Below are positions 25,811 through 36,030 of a stretch of DNA of 64,000 nt, one piece after another (the stretch's first letter is position 1; every line of letters begins with the position of its first letter). This DNA comes from Campylorhamphus procurvoides (lineage: Eukaryota; Chordata; Aves; Passeriformes; Dendrocolaptidae), in the NCBI GenBank assembly GCA_013396655.1, contig WBMV01009267.1, positions 315,839 through 379,838 on the forward strand, read 5' to 3'. The notes under the pieces were generated by a model that saw only the letters and a program-made list of their open reading frames with translations, made no database searches and was not told where the DNA came from. Both the position numbers and the translations under genes were made by a program.

Positions 25811-28800
25811 GCCTCTCGCACACAACACCATGCCCTTCTGTCGCTTTGGTCTCTCTCACGCTGTAACAGCCAAAGGATGGTGCTATTCAGCCCTTAATGA
25901 AGAGCAAGTTAAGCACCGAAATACAAATGCACAATGTTCTGGCTCAGCCACACAAAAGATTTCTTGCAAAGTAATTACGCTAAACGATGTCCGCGAGAGA
26001 TAAGTTACTGCAGAATTTGTAACAACAATAGGCAAACCCTCGCTTCCCATCACACAGATACGTCCTAATTTACTTCTTTTGCCAACAGAACGCTTAAACG
26101 CTGTGTCTTTGGCATGTTATGCTTCACTTGGTCCAGCACACCTTTTGAGGGTATAATTTGCCCTACAGTCATGATCAGACGCTACAGAAGATGACAGAAA
26201 TAGAGCTATTGCTTAAAGATGGGCCCAAAATATCCAGTCATGAGACAAAAAGCAACGAAGAAACAGGAGTCACAGAGACATATGAAGGGTACAAATGCGG
26301 GATGGAGACAATTTTTTTTAAAGAAAAGCAATGGCGAAGAAATTCCGGGAGAGTAAGAAAAACTACATTTTCATCTGAATATGGAGAAAGCTTTTCAAAC
26401 TGTTCACTTTTGCATCAGCCTCTCAATGGGTGGTTTCCCAACCTGTGACACAGCTTCTCCTATCTTTCATGGGCTCAGGGGGACCAACTCCACAGCTGCT
26501 CACAGAACTGGGACTCACAGAGGCAACATCTCTTGGCAAACACCAGCCACAGCACAGTCTTTGTAATGCCCGTCCCTCATACAGACCCCATCAAGGGCAG
26601 GATCCCCCCACACTAGGCTCAAAACCAGGGTGGAGGGCAGACTGTTAATGCATGGTAAGAATAACAGAGATGAGAAGAGGCAGCTACACTAAAGAAAGAG
26701 AAGGGAAAAAAAGTCTGTCTTTTCTGCTCTGCAAACCCAGTGAGATTTTTTTTCTTTCTTTCTGTAAATCCCCATTGCTTTCTACAGCAACTTAAATTGG
26801 ATTACGGGGGATAAACATTGAGTGCAACCTGAGCCGAGGCAGATGGACGGAGCAGACAAAGGCAGCAGTGGTAGTGCAGGGCAGGCCAAAGGTACTGCCA
26901 ACAAGGTATAAGTGTGTGCAGGGAATGGACAAACCCCACTTAGTGACAGACACCTAAAACACACACTTTATTAACCCATTAAGTCTTAAGATGTCAGGCT
27001 AGCTCCAGCCATCTCAGTGATCTATCGCTCACTATGACTTTTTTTTTATGAGATAGCCCTGGGGTCCTCTCAGCAAGTCAGACTGCAGCCAGCACAAACC
27101 CATCAATTACTTTGTTTTGGTGAAAATTAAGAAATTAGTTGAATGCTCTGCATTTTTCTGCAAAGTGGCCAGAGTCCCAACACCACGCTGGGGCCCCATT
27201 CCCTGGGTGAGTGCTCCCAAGAGTTCAGTAGGATAAGGACCCTCATGTTCTCACACTGACCCAAGGGGAATTTCTGACTTCAGAAAGATTGAAGATTTCA
27301 TGATATAGCCTATCAGACAATCAGAAAAAATCCTTAATGAAATAAATGCCCCATCTTTCCCCTGTGCTCTTAAGATAAAACAGCTTATTATTATATGTAC
27401 AATAAAAGGAAGAATCAACATAATTACATGCCCTTCCCACAACTGCTGTCATTATAACAACCATCATTAAGGCCTGTGATTGGAGATAATCATGTTTACC
27501 TCCATAAACATTCAGTCTGCATCCTCACTCCAGGCTGCTCGAGCTGCAGGAGTGATGACACTCAGAATTAGGACTGGTGTCCTCAGACACATGCCCGAGT
27601 GGGGATGGACACTGGTCTGGGATCTCCTCAGGCTGTATTTGGGACTAGAACTGTGCCTTGAGTTGTGACAATGTGCAGCTGATTTGTAATCTGCAGAAAC
27701 CTTATGGAGTTCAGAAGCACACAAATTCCACCACAACCTATGGATTTCTCATGGAATGCTTATCAGACCTTGAAGAAATCTCACTGTCTCTTTCCTTGGA
27801 CTTCAGGGCCAGGTGGCCAACTAACTAGGCACATGTGGAGAAGCAAGCCTGCCCCATTTGGGGATTTGGGAGAAGCCAACCTCTATCTTTCACCTGTCAC
27901 AAAGGTGGACTCTGAACACAGAGCTCTGCCTTTCTTGGGTGCTAAGGATGAGAGACAAAGGGACAGAGATACTCACAAGGAATATCCATGGTGGGACAAG
28001 AAGGCTCCTGGTGTTTGCTCTAGAGGTCAGCTCAGCTGGGCCAGAGGGAGACCACGGACAGAGCAAGGAGGCAATGGAGCAAGGGGAGAAAGAGATCCAA
28101 CTCAGCATAAATAACTGATTGTAGTCAGCAGTGAGGCACAGCAACAATGCTGCAAAGTTGGAAGTAAATGGCACTCTGCAAGCGCATGGAAACAGTAAGA
28201 GTGCAATTAATTGAGAGAGACAGTGAGGAAATCACCAAGGCCGTGCACATTGACTCAGGGAGTTTGAAAGCCCCATCCCTCTCCAACAGCTGTCTGCATA
28301 TCCAAACACAGCTCACCCCACACAACAGCCCAGGTACCCCCAAGAGGGACTGTGAGGCAGTGTGGCTCACAGCCACTCCCTGCTCAAGGCACAAACTGCA
28401 CAGCTCTGCCCGTGGCAGCTCGAGTTCGCAGTCAGAGCAGGGGTGTCAGGCAGGCAGCTGAACAGCCCGCTTGTCTCCACGCCAGCAGCGCGAGGGAAAA
28501 CCACTTTGCTTTCTGCAGAGGGATGGAGGGAGGCAGTGTGATTAGCTCTGACATAAAGGCCACAAGAAAATTACTGGAATCCTCATTCTACAAGTCTCCT
28601 TTTGAGAAACATTTACCATCTCCCTGAGCAATACAATATGTGACTATATGTGCAAATATTTAACAAAAACTACTTCCCCTATTGATCAAGCAGACAGGCA
28701 TACTCAGAGAAACCAATTAGCACTTGTGCTTTTGAACCAAGAGATTTATTTAGTGCTGAGAGAAAGAACTTCGAATTAATGGGAAGCTTAAAAGACACTT

Positions 28801-29090
28801 TGAAGTACATTTAAAAAAAATAAGTTTAATTATTTTTTACTTGACACTGTGATTCACATTCAAAGCTTCAAAAGAACTTGCTCCTACCCTAGCATTGTCC
28901 TTTTCCATTTGGGAAACAGGATTTTGGCTTTCCCTCCTGTGCTTCAGCAGCTAATCTCACCACTCTAATTAGCAGTGACATCCATCGCCAAGGACCTCAG
29001 TCACATCCTGGCTCATCCTCCTGGACCCCGTCCAGACCCGCAGCCAGCAGGGCCATCCCTGCCCCGGGAGCACACGGTCCTGACAGATGA

Positions 29091-29170
29091 AGCCCATATT
29101 ATTACTCCTGTTCTAGACAGGGAACATTAATCACAGAAAGATGAAATAAGCTGCCAAGGGCCGGGTCTGA
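29091..29170 (-). mobile_element. MIR-like SINE remnant
   Basis: The plus strand shows ATTATTACTCCTGTTCTAGA, CAGGGAACATTAATCACAGA and AATAAGCTGCCAAGGGCC, resembling antisense MIR. It is diverged and the assignment is tentative. Confidence 0.5.
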
Positions 29171-31439
29171 GCTCGTGGCAAGGCGAGATACTGCGGGAGC
29201 AGTCGGGTCCACCCTGCTCTTCTTGGCACAGCATCATCAGGAGCACTGGTGGGGAGACACAGGCAGTCCCAGCTCCTCTCTCGTCACACCAACAGCGTAA
29301 CACCCACCTGCAAACTGCCCCTCATGAGCAGAAATTTGTTCCCTCCTGATTTACTCTGCTTGTTACCAGCACAACACAGCATGTATCAGCAGCATTCCCA
29401 ACACCAAGAATAACTACTCTGGTCCTGCATCAATAAAGTCAAAAGACGATGCCCAGGACAAGAGGAATTTATGGTGGAATGCAGGTGAGTGTTAAGGCCA
29501 AAAACCTGGGTGCAGTTTGGGCCACCTCTAGGAGAAATGGCTCCTGTATTTTCAGTGGGGGGTTGTTTTTTATTCAAATCCTTCTGCAAACGAGAGGATA
29601 TGGAAGGAAGAGATATATGGACATGAAAGATGTTCTCCAACAGATTATAACAAGGTTCAGGCTGATGAAATTGGCAGCCTAAAAATCCAGCTGGTGCGCT
29701 CTTAAATCTCCTTGAGGCTGACCCAGACGCTGAAGAGAAAAGCACTGCACTGCAGTAAAGTGCAAATTGGCTCTTTAGGGCATCCAGAAAAATTTACATT
29801 TAAAGAAGAGAATAGGCTGTAACAGGCCCCACATCTTGCTGGCAGTAAAGTTTACTAGCTCAGAATTTTTTATTCCCTTTCCTTTAGGACGGGAGGTTAT
29901 ATAAAGCGATTTTTCCATCAGGGAGCATAAACCACATCCACTCGTTAAGCGATTGCAGGAGGTCTCTGTCGGGGATAACACAACCTCTCAGCCACCTGAT
30001 GCAGAGACCAGAAACATCCAAGATCACTGTCCTCAGTGGGGAGACAGAATTTAGCTAAGGAAGGCAAACACAGCCCAAAGAGCCAGCAAAGTTGCCCCAA
30101 ATCATTTTCATGTGTTTGAGACCAGACTGGGCAAATCCCAGGGGATGGCTTGTTGAACACTGTGGAAGCTGGAAGCAGTCATAGCACAAAGAGCCTTTCC
30201 AGGACAAGCTCCGACCCCTCGTGGGCTCCCCCATCCTGACGAAGGCAGGATAAAACCTGTTGGTGTAGCTGGAAAGAGCAAAGACCTTCCCTGAGCTAAT
30301 TACCCACAGTAGCTCCATCCGCAGCGAGGATCCCGAGAGCATGGCAGCAAGCCGAGCGTAGGATGCGCTGTTATTTGCATTCCCCACGTGTTTTACAGCC
30401 CTGACCAGATCACAGCCTCACCACAGAGGGCATCAGCGACACAAACACGAGCAAGAAACAACGGTGCAGCAAAGGAGAGGACAGCCCAGGCAGCAGCAAA
30501 GATGGGAAACGCTGCGCCAGAGCCAGGGTCCCCACAGGCTTCAGCCCCCGAGAGTGCTTTAATGCACAACGGGGCAACAGCTGGTTTCATTCCCCGACCC
30601 TGCAGGAAAGCACCAGGGAGGTGGCTGTCCCCACAACCAGTCCCTTGCACAGACCCGGCAGGGGATGGACTGGCCACACGGTGGGTGATAGTGCCCACGA
30701 ATCAGAGACATGGTGGCTGGGAGGATGGCACAAGGCTGCCAACAGAGCCATAGGCAATTTGGCATCACGGTGCCAAACCCCACCAGCCAGCAGAGCCCTA
30801 TCACCCAGCCCTTGAACTTGAGCTCGAGTCCTGCCATCCAGGCTAGGAAAGGGAAGGTGTTTCTGGAGAAGTAGCTGTGCACATGAAAACCTTTGAAACC
30901 CTAAATTGTATCCAGCAAACAAAATTGTATCAAAGCAAAACCAGCACTCTCTCCTCCCCGCCCAACCCTCTGCCTTAGCACCTCCCACACGCAGATTAAG
31001 GATGCAGGAAAGCATCGCCTTGCACCTCCCAAGGAGCCCAGCACTGCACAGATCCCTGCTTGCTCCAAAACCAGCCTCGAAACACGAGCTCTTCTCTCCC
31101 TTTCCAGGTACTCTCAGATTTCAGCAGCAACGATCCTTTCGCAAAAGCATCTTGGTAACTCAGCAGAACCATCCGCCACCACCCGCATCCCCTGACTTGC
31201 CATCAGCTTCATCAACACGATCACATGTGCAACAACAGAAAAAACAACAACCCAGGCAGCAAATCCTTGACTCTGCTCTGACACTCTGGTTTTAAATTAC
31301 CAATGTAGAGCGGGTCTGGGTTGTTAAGTGACTGGGCTGGAGGGTGCAATACAACAGTGACACCCGATATAACAGCAAGGCCAGATCAGTGCGCTCTGTG
31401 CTTTCCCCATACTCTCACCTATTTCCCTCTCTCTTCTCT

Positions 31440-31690
31440 TAAACTGCAATTATTGACATGTTCGCCTCCTTAACCATCAGTTTTATATGCTTGCCAATGA
31501 CTCCTGAACATGTGTAAACAATTATTTTTATTTTCCTGCAAAACCAAAATGTTGGATATTCTTTTGGATAAGCAGACTCGGGTAGATTTTCATGAGCCAT
31601 GCTACATAATTTATTAGTTTCTAAACTCTGTAAAACTAAAAGCACCAGTAAAATTCAAATAAGTTTGTGATTTCGAAGTAATTTTGAAGA
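31440..31690. promoter_or_regulatory. Candidate conserved noncoding block
   Basis: A 250-bp AT-rich, non-repetitive stretch in IGDCC3 intron 1 contains TGTGTAAACAATT (a forkhead-type core), CTGCAATTATTGACATG and a CATAATTTATTAG segment. It has no coding signature. Confidence 0.25.
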
Positions 31691-33042
31691 GACTATTCCT
31701 CTTCCTGCCTAATGATATTCGGTTGATTTAAATGGGAATTCTTAAACTGCTGAATGGGATTCCTGCATTGTTTTGTCAGACAAATAAAAGGACAATATCC
31801 AGGGTCAGAAGCCCAGGAGTGCAAAGCATGAAATATGGTGGGGAAAATGGACAAGAAACAAAGATCTTCTGTCCTGCATCGGGTGCAGGCTGCAAAATGA
31901 AGCACATGGTCTGCTCATCCCATGGGTTTGGAGCAGCTTCCCAGGGTTTGTGAAGTAGTGGGCTGGCACTGCATGGGATCACTGCTTGGCACTTCACACA
32001 TTGTGACACAGGACGCTCCAGAAACAAGGAAATTGGAGAAAGAAAAGTTTAGGCAGACAGTGAAGAGAAAGAGATACTTTCTCATTTGCACACATAAAAT
32101 CAGAGTAGTTTTGCAGCTCTCTGCCAGGCAGTGCGGCTGCTGAGCTGCTCCACACTGGCCCGTGCCAGGCAGACAGCACGTGGGCCAAAACTGGGACTGA
32201 GCAGGATGGAGAGGAGCAGGAAACTGGGCTGTAATCCTGGATCTGGGACCCTTGGCCAGCTCCTCTCCCTGGCACCCTCTGCTAGCTCCTTAGCAAGCCC
32301 AGGAGCTTGGTCTATGCAAAGTCCAGAGCCTGACAGGTAATAAGAAAAGGTGCAATTAGACGAATTTAGGATTTCTACCTCCTGTGTGAGGAGTGGCAGA
32401 GCAGATCAGGAGGAAAACAACGCGCCCTGTTCCCCTCTCTCTCACCTTGTTCTATAAACTTCCAAAGTTTAATTCTGCCATGCTGATGGTCCCAGCAGGC
32501 ATCTGAGAGCCACGAGCACAGCTGGCTGCACACTTGCACCCACCCATTTTGCCCCCAGCACGGGTCCCAAACGTGGTACACAAGGACAGGGCTCTGAGAC
32601 ACCCATCCTATTTCAGGGGCTACGGCTGCCTCCTCCACGCGGGAAGACCACATCCCAAGATCCTCCTGTTGAAACCCCCCCGAGAGAGATGAAGCTCAAA
32701 AGTGGGCTTGAATTTCATAGAGAGTCGCTGAGTGTTACTGGGGAAATGATACCTGATACTCTCTATGTATATTAAGAAAAAAGACAGGGTATTACACCAA
32801 TTTAGGAGAAAGCAATCCTTTTTTTCCGTCTGAAAAAAAAAACAACAAAGCCATACAGAGCTTATAGCTTCAATAATTTAGAAGTTAAGCCTACTTAAAT
32901 ATAAACGACGATGTTTAATTCCAAGGCTGTTACTGAGCAGAGCCGGGGAGCCTCTCGTATCCTATGCCTGCCTTTGAATGCCGGGCTCAGCAATAACAGA
33001 CAAAAGCTGTCCACCACCCAGAACAAAGAGCTCCAGAAAATT

Positions 33043-33068
33043 AAAAAAAAAAAAAAGAAAGAAAGAAA
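33043..33068. repeat. Poly-A / GAAA low-complexity tract
   Basis: A run of As is followed by three GAAA units in IGDCC3 intron 1. Confidence 0.85.
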
Positions 33069-33867
33069 ATACTGTCTCGCTGCTGAGCCCACTCCAGCAC
33101 GCTGACCAGCAGCTCCCAGTGCCTAGTTCACAGTCGCCAGACCAGCATTTTGGGGAGTTTGAAAACCACAGAGCTGGGAGCGGAGCATCGTGTCCCACAG
33201 AGCCCCGACACGGCATCCGTCCCCGCGGCGAGGCTGCTCCGACACAGGAGGGTTTATTAAATTCAGCGGAGCACAGAAACATGTTACCTTGCTGCTAGCC
33301 ACGTCAGGAGCAACTAAACTCACTGAAGGGGGAAAAAAACCCTCAGAACAGAGAAACTTTGAAAGTGTTGCTGAACACTCCTCAGCAGGGCCAGCAAAAC
33401 ACACTCCAGAGTCAGGAGCCGCTGACCCGCCAAGGCACAGCATAAACAAACACACAGAGCAATTTGGACAGCAGCAGGCGATAACCTAGACACAAACTCA
33501 ACTTGTTAAAGTTTTGCTTTCAAGTATTCACTTCTTTTACCCTCCTTCATCAAAAGAAAAAAAAAACAAACAACGAAACCCCCAAACCAAACCAAACAAG
33601 TACTTTTTCAACCATCCTCAATGCACTATCCAGGAATCTCTACAGAATAACGAGACCTGCTTCATTACATCCACTTCACAGACCATTTCTATTTTCCGAG
33701 AGTTACACTGGCTTCTCGCCGTGGCTGCTACGGACCACGTGGCGAGATTTATGATGGGACTAGCCCACAGCCTTGTTTCCTAAACACCCCAGCAGCTAAT
33801 CTCTGATAAAGCTAAAACACGCTTTTCTCCTCTCTGATGCTGAACTGCTTGCAGGTGGGTTTTTTTT

Positions 33868-33995
33868 AAAACAATTCATAGAATAATCATAGAATGGTTT
33901 GGGTTGGAAGAGATTTTAAAGACCATCTTGCTCCAACACCCCTGCCACGGACAGGGACAGCTTCCAATAGACCACGTTGCTCAGTCCATACTTTT
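33868..33995 (-). mobile_element. CR1 LINE fragment, 3' end
   Basis: The plus strand shows CATAGAATAATCATAGAATGG followed by TTTGGGTTGGAAGAGATTTT, CCAACACCCCTGCCACGGAC and AGACCACGTTGCTCA, a typical avian CR1 terminus in antisense. It is about 130 bp, heavily 5'-truncated, and lies about 800 bp inside IGDCC3 intron 1. Confidence 0.88.
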
Positions 33996-34730
33996 CCTTA
34001 TCTTTAAGGCTGCTAAGTGAGACAAGAGGAGGATGCACACGGGTATTTTGCTGCGGAACAGCATCTTTCTCAGATTAGACCCACGCTTAAGCAGCATCAT
34101 CAGCAGAAGGAGAATATTGCCATTTATCAGCAGGGCACGTGTACAGTGGGTGCTAGGAAAGATGCTTTGATGTTTTGTGGTCTAGCCCTGGTCCGGTGAA
34201 CTGTGTTACCGGAGCGGACAGAGCTGCGCGTTACAGGAGGGCACAATATTGTTGTAGGTTTGAAGTTGCTCGCCCTCAACCGTGCAACTTGTCACCGAGC
34301 AGCTCCGCCGCTATCGCCTTTCCTGAGGAGCGGGGACAAACCCGGGTGGATGTCCAGCCACGCCACTGCCCCGGCATCACCCCGTCCCTCCCATGGCTCC
34401 ACAAACACCCCCGTCTATCCCCGGAGCCCCTCGCACACGGGGGTTCCAGCTGGAAGCGCAGCTCCAGGGGACCGCTTCGGGATGTGTGCGGATGGACGGG
34501 CTGGTGCCACGACCCCCGCACGCCCCGCCGGGGGACACCGACCGACCCGCGGGGACACCGCGGAGCTGCTCGGGGCTGCGGGTGACCGCGGAGCGGCACG
34601 GGCAGCGGGGATGGGGAGGGACAAGGGGATGAGCACTGCCCCGGACAGCTCGAGGCGACGAGGGGATGCGAAGTGCGGGAGGCAGCTCCGGACGGAGCGG
34701 GGCGGGTGCCGGGCGCGGCGGCAGGTCCTG

Positions 34731-34760
34731 GTCCGTGTCCGTGTCTGTGTCCGTGTCCTC
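34731..34760. repeat. Short GTGTCC hexamer repeat
   Basis: About five imperfect copies of GTGTCC/GTGTCT lie just inside IGDCC3 intron 1, about 25-60 bases past the exon 1 donor on the minus strand. Confidence 0.75.
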
Positions 34761-34790
34761 CCCCGCTCCCCCAGCCCTCCCGGCGCTTAC

Positions 34791-34860
34791 CTCCGCGNGC
34801 ACGGGGGACTGAGGGGTTGCGGGGCCCGGGAGCGGCTGCCGTGAGGGAGCTGCGGGCAGC
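34791..34860 (-). CDS. IGDCC3: Probable 3' end of IGDCC3 exon 1 (broken by an N)
   Basis: A strong splice donor, CGCGGAG|GTAAGC, ends at 34791 on the minus strand. Read in phase 1 it joins exon 2 as Ala-Arg-Gly-Asp-Phe-Gly-Arg-Ser-Ser, a plausible sequence around a signal-peptide cleavage site. An N sits at 34798, only seven bases into the exon. Upstream of it the same frame reads a Pro/Ala/Arg/Ser-rich stretch with no hydrophobic signal core and no convincing start codon. The N is therefore probably a hidden gap or misjoin, with the true signal peptide absent from the assembly. The upper boundary given here is arbitrary. Confidence 0.4.
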
Positions 34861-35166
34861 GTGCAGGACCCTCGGGGCTCTCCCCTCACGGCTCTCCCCT
34901 CACGGCTCTGCCCTCGCTGTTCCCACTCCCCGTCACAGAGCTCCTCTTACCAGAGCCCCCTGGCCGGTCGCTGCGGTGTCACCTCGCAGGGCTCCCTTCC
35001 TTCGCGGGGCTCGCCCCAGCAGTGCTGCCCGACGGCGCTCGCCGGAGCTCGCTCACCGCTGCTCCCTCACGGCGCTCCCCTCACTGGGGCAGCACACTCG
35101 TCTCCCGGCACCAAAGCCCCGTCATGAGTCTCCCATCGTGCCTTCCAAGCGTTACTCCCCTCACGT

Positions 35167-35371
35167 TTCTCCCCTCACGGGTCCCTCTCACCAGAGGTCC
35201 CTCACACTTCTCACGGGTCTCCCTTACAGATCTTCCTCACGGATTTCCCCTCACGGATCTCCCCTCATGGGTCTTTCTCACCAGAGTTCCCTCACGGGTC
35301 TCCCTTCATGGATCCCCCTCACGGATCTGCCTCACCAGTCTCCCCTCACCTTTCTCCCGTCACGCTTCTCC
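35167..35371 (+). repeat. 205-bp exact direct duplication, copy 1
   Basis: This block of minisatellite sequence is identical, base for base as I read it, to 35525-35729. It ends directly against the N at 35372. Real minisatellite copies here differ every few bases, so an exact 205-bp copy abutting an N suggests the same DNA present at two contig ends. Confidence 0.9.
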
Positions 35372-35524
35372 NGGGGAGGGAGGGACGGGAGGGCGGCCCG
35401 GCCAGAGCCCCCCCCAGCTGCGGGGCGGGGGTGGAGACGGGGGGGAAGAAGGAAAGGGGGAAGAAGAGGGGTAAAGCGGTGCGAGCGGTGCTGCCCTCGG
35501 CGCGAACACGCCGGGCGGGCGGGN
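35372..35524. other. N-bounded 151-bp GC-rich insert with G-quadruplex motif
   Basis: Single Ns at 35372 and 35524 enclose a CpG- and G-rich piece unlike the flanking minisatellite. At 35422-35460 it carries runs of 4, 5, 7 and 5 Gs, a G-quadruplex-forming pattern on the plus strand (C-rich on the IGDCC3 sense strand). Neither strand contains an ATG, so it is not the missing signal-peptide start. It may be promoter or 5' UTR sequence placed here by the assembler. Its orientation is uncertain. Confidence 0.7.
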
Positions 35525-35729
35525 TTCTCCCCTCACGGGTCCCTCTCACCAGAGGTCCCTCACACTTCTCACGGGTCTCCCTTACAGATCTTCCTCACGG
35601 ATTTCCCCTCACGGATCTCCCCTCATGGGTCTTTCTCACCAGAGTTCCCTCACGGGTCTCCCTTCATGGATCCCCCTCACGGATCTGCCTCACCAGTCTC
35701 CCCTCACCTTTCTCCCGTCACGCTTCTCC
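35525..35729 (+). repeat. 205-bp exact direct duplication, copy 2
   Basis: This is the second copy of 35167-35371. It begins directly after the N at 35524 and continues into the rest of the minisatellite. The two copies flank a 151-bp GC-rich piece, itself bounded by Ns. See the finding on misassembly. Confidence 0.9.
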
Positions 35730-36030
35730 CCTCACGGGTCTCCCTTCACCTTTCTCCTTCACAGACCTCCCTTCACGCTTCTCCCCTCGCGAGTCTCCCC
35801 TCACGAGTCTCTCCTCACGGATCTCCCTCACAGATTTCCCCTCACCTTTCTCCCCTCACGAGTCTCCCTTCACGAGTCTCTCCTCACAGATCTCCCTCAC
35901 CTTTCTCCCTTCACGGATCTCCCCTCACAGATCTCCCCTCATGGATCTCCCCTCACGTATCTCGCTCACCTTTCTCCCCTCACAGATCTCCCTCACAGGT
36001 CTCCCCTCACCTTTCTCCCTCACCAGTCCC

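Larger units (their letters stand above)
34200..35524 (-). promoter_or_regulatory. IGDCC3: GC-rich, CpG-dense IGDCC3 promoter region (CpG island)
   Basis: From about 34200 to 34870, and again in the 151-bp block 35373-35523, the sequence is dense in CpG and G/C runs, unlike the AT-rich introns on both sides. It surrounds the probable exon 1 donor at 34791 and lies 9.5 kb 5' of exon 2. This is the usual CpG-island promoter setting for a vertebrate gene. The transcription start cannot be placed because of the Ns at 34798, 35372 and 35524. Confidence 0.6.
34875..36030. repeat. Minisatellite, about 14-bp unit (ATCTCCCCTCACGG)
   Basis: Degenerate 13-14 bp units fill this tract, for example ATCTCCCCTCACAG, ATCTCCCCTCATGG and ATCTCCCCTCACGT in a row near 35910-35960. 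Homogeneity is best from 35150 to 36025 and decays toward 34875. The unit contains no stop codon on the plus strand, so long spurious reading frames appear in all three frames. On the minus strand each unit reads GTGAGGGGAGAT, with the GTGAG core of a splice donor. The tract lies just 5' of the IGDCC3 exon 1 donor. Confidence 0.85.

Noticed and set aside
34377..34889. A 170-residue minus-strand frame considered as IGDCC3 exon 1
   Set aside because: It reads through the strong donor at 34791 in a different frame, contains Asp-Thr repeats from a simple hexamer, and has no signal peptide.
35373..35523. The GC-rich insert as a source of the missing IGDCC3 start codon
   Set aside because: Neither strand contains an ATG, and the longest frame shows no signal-peptide hydrophobic core following a start.
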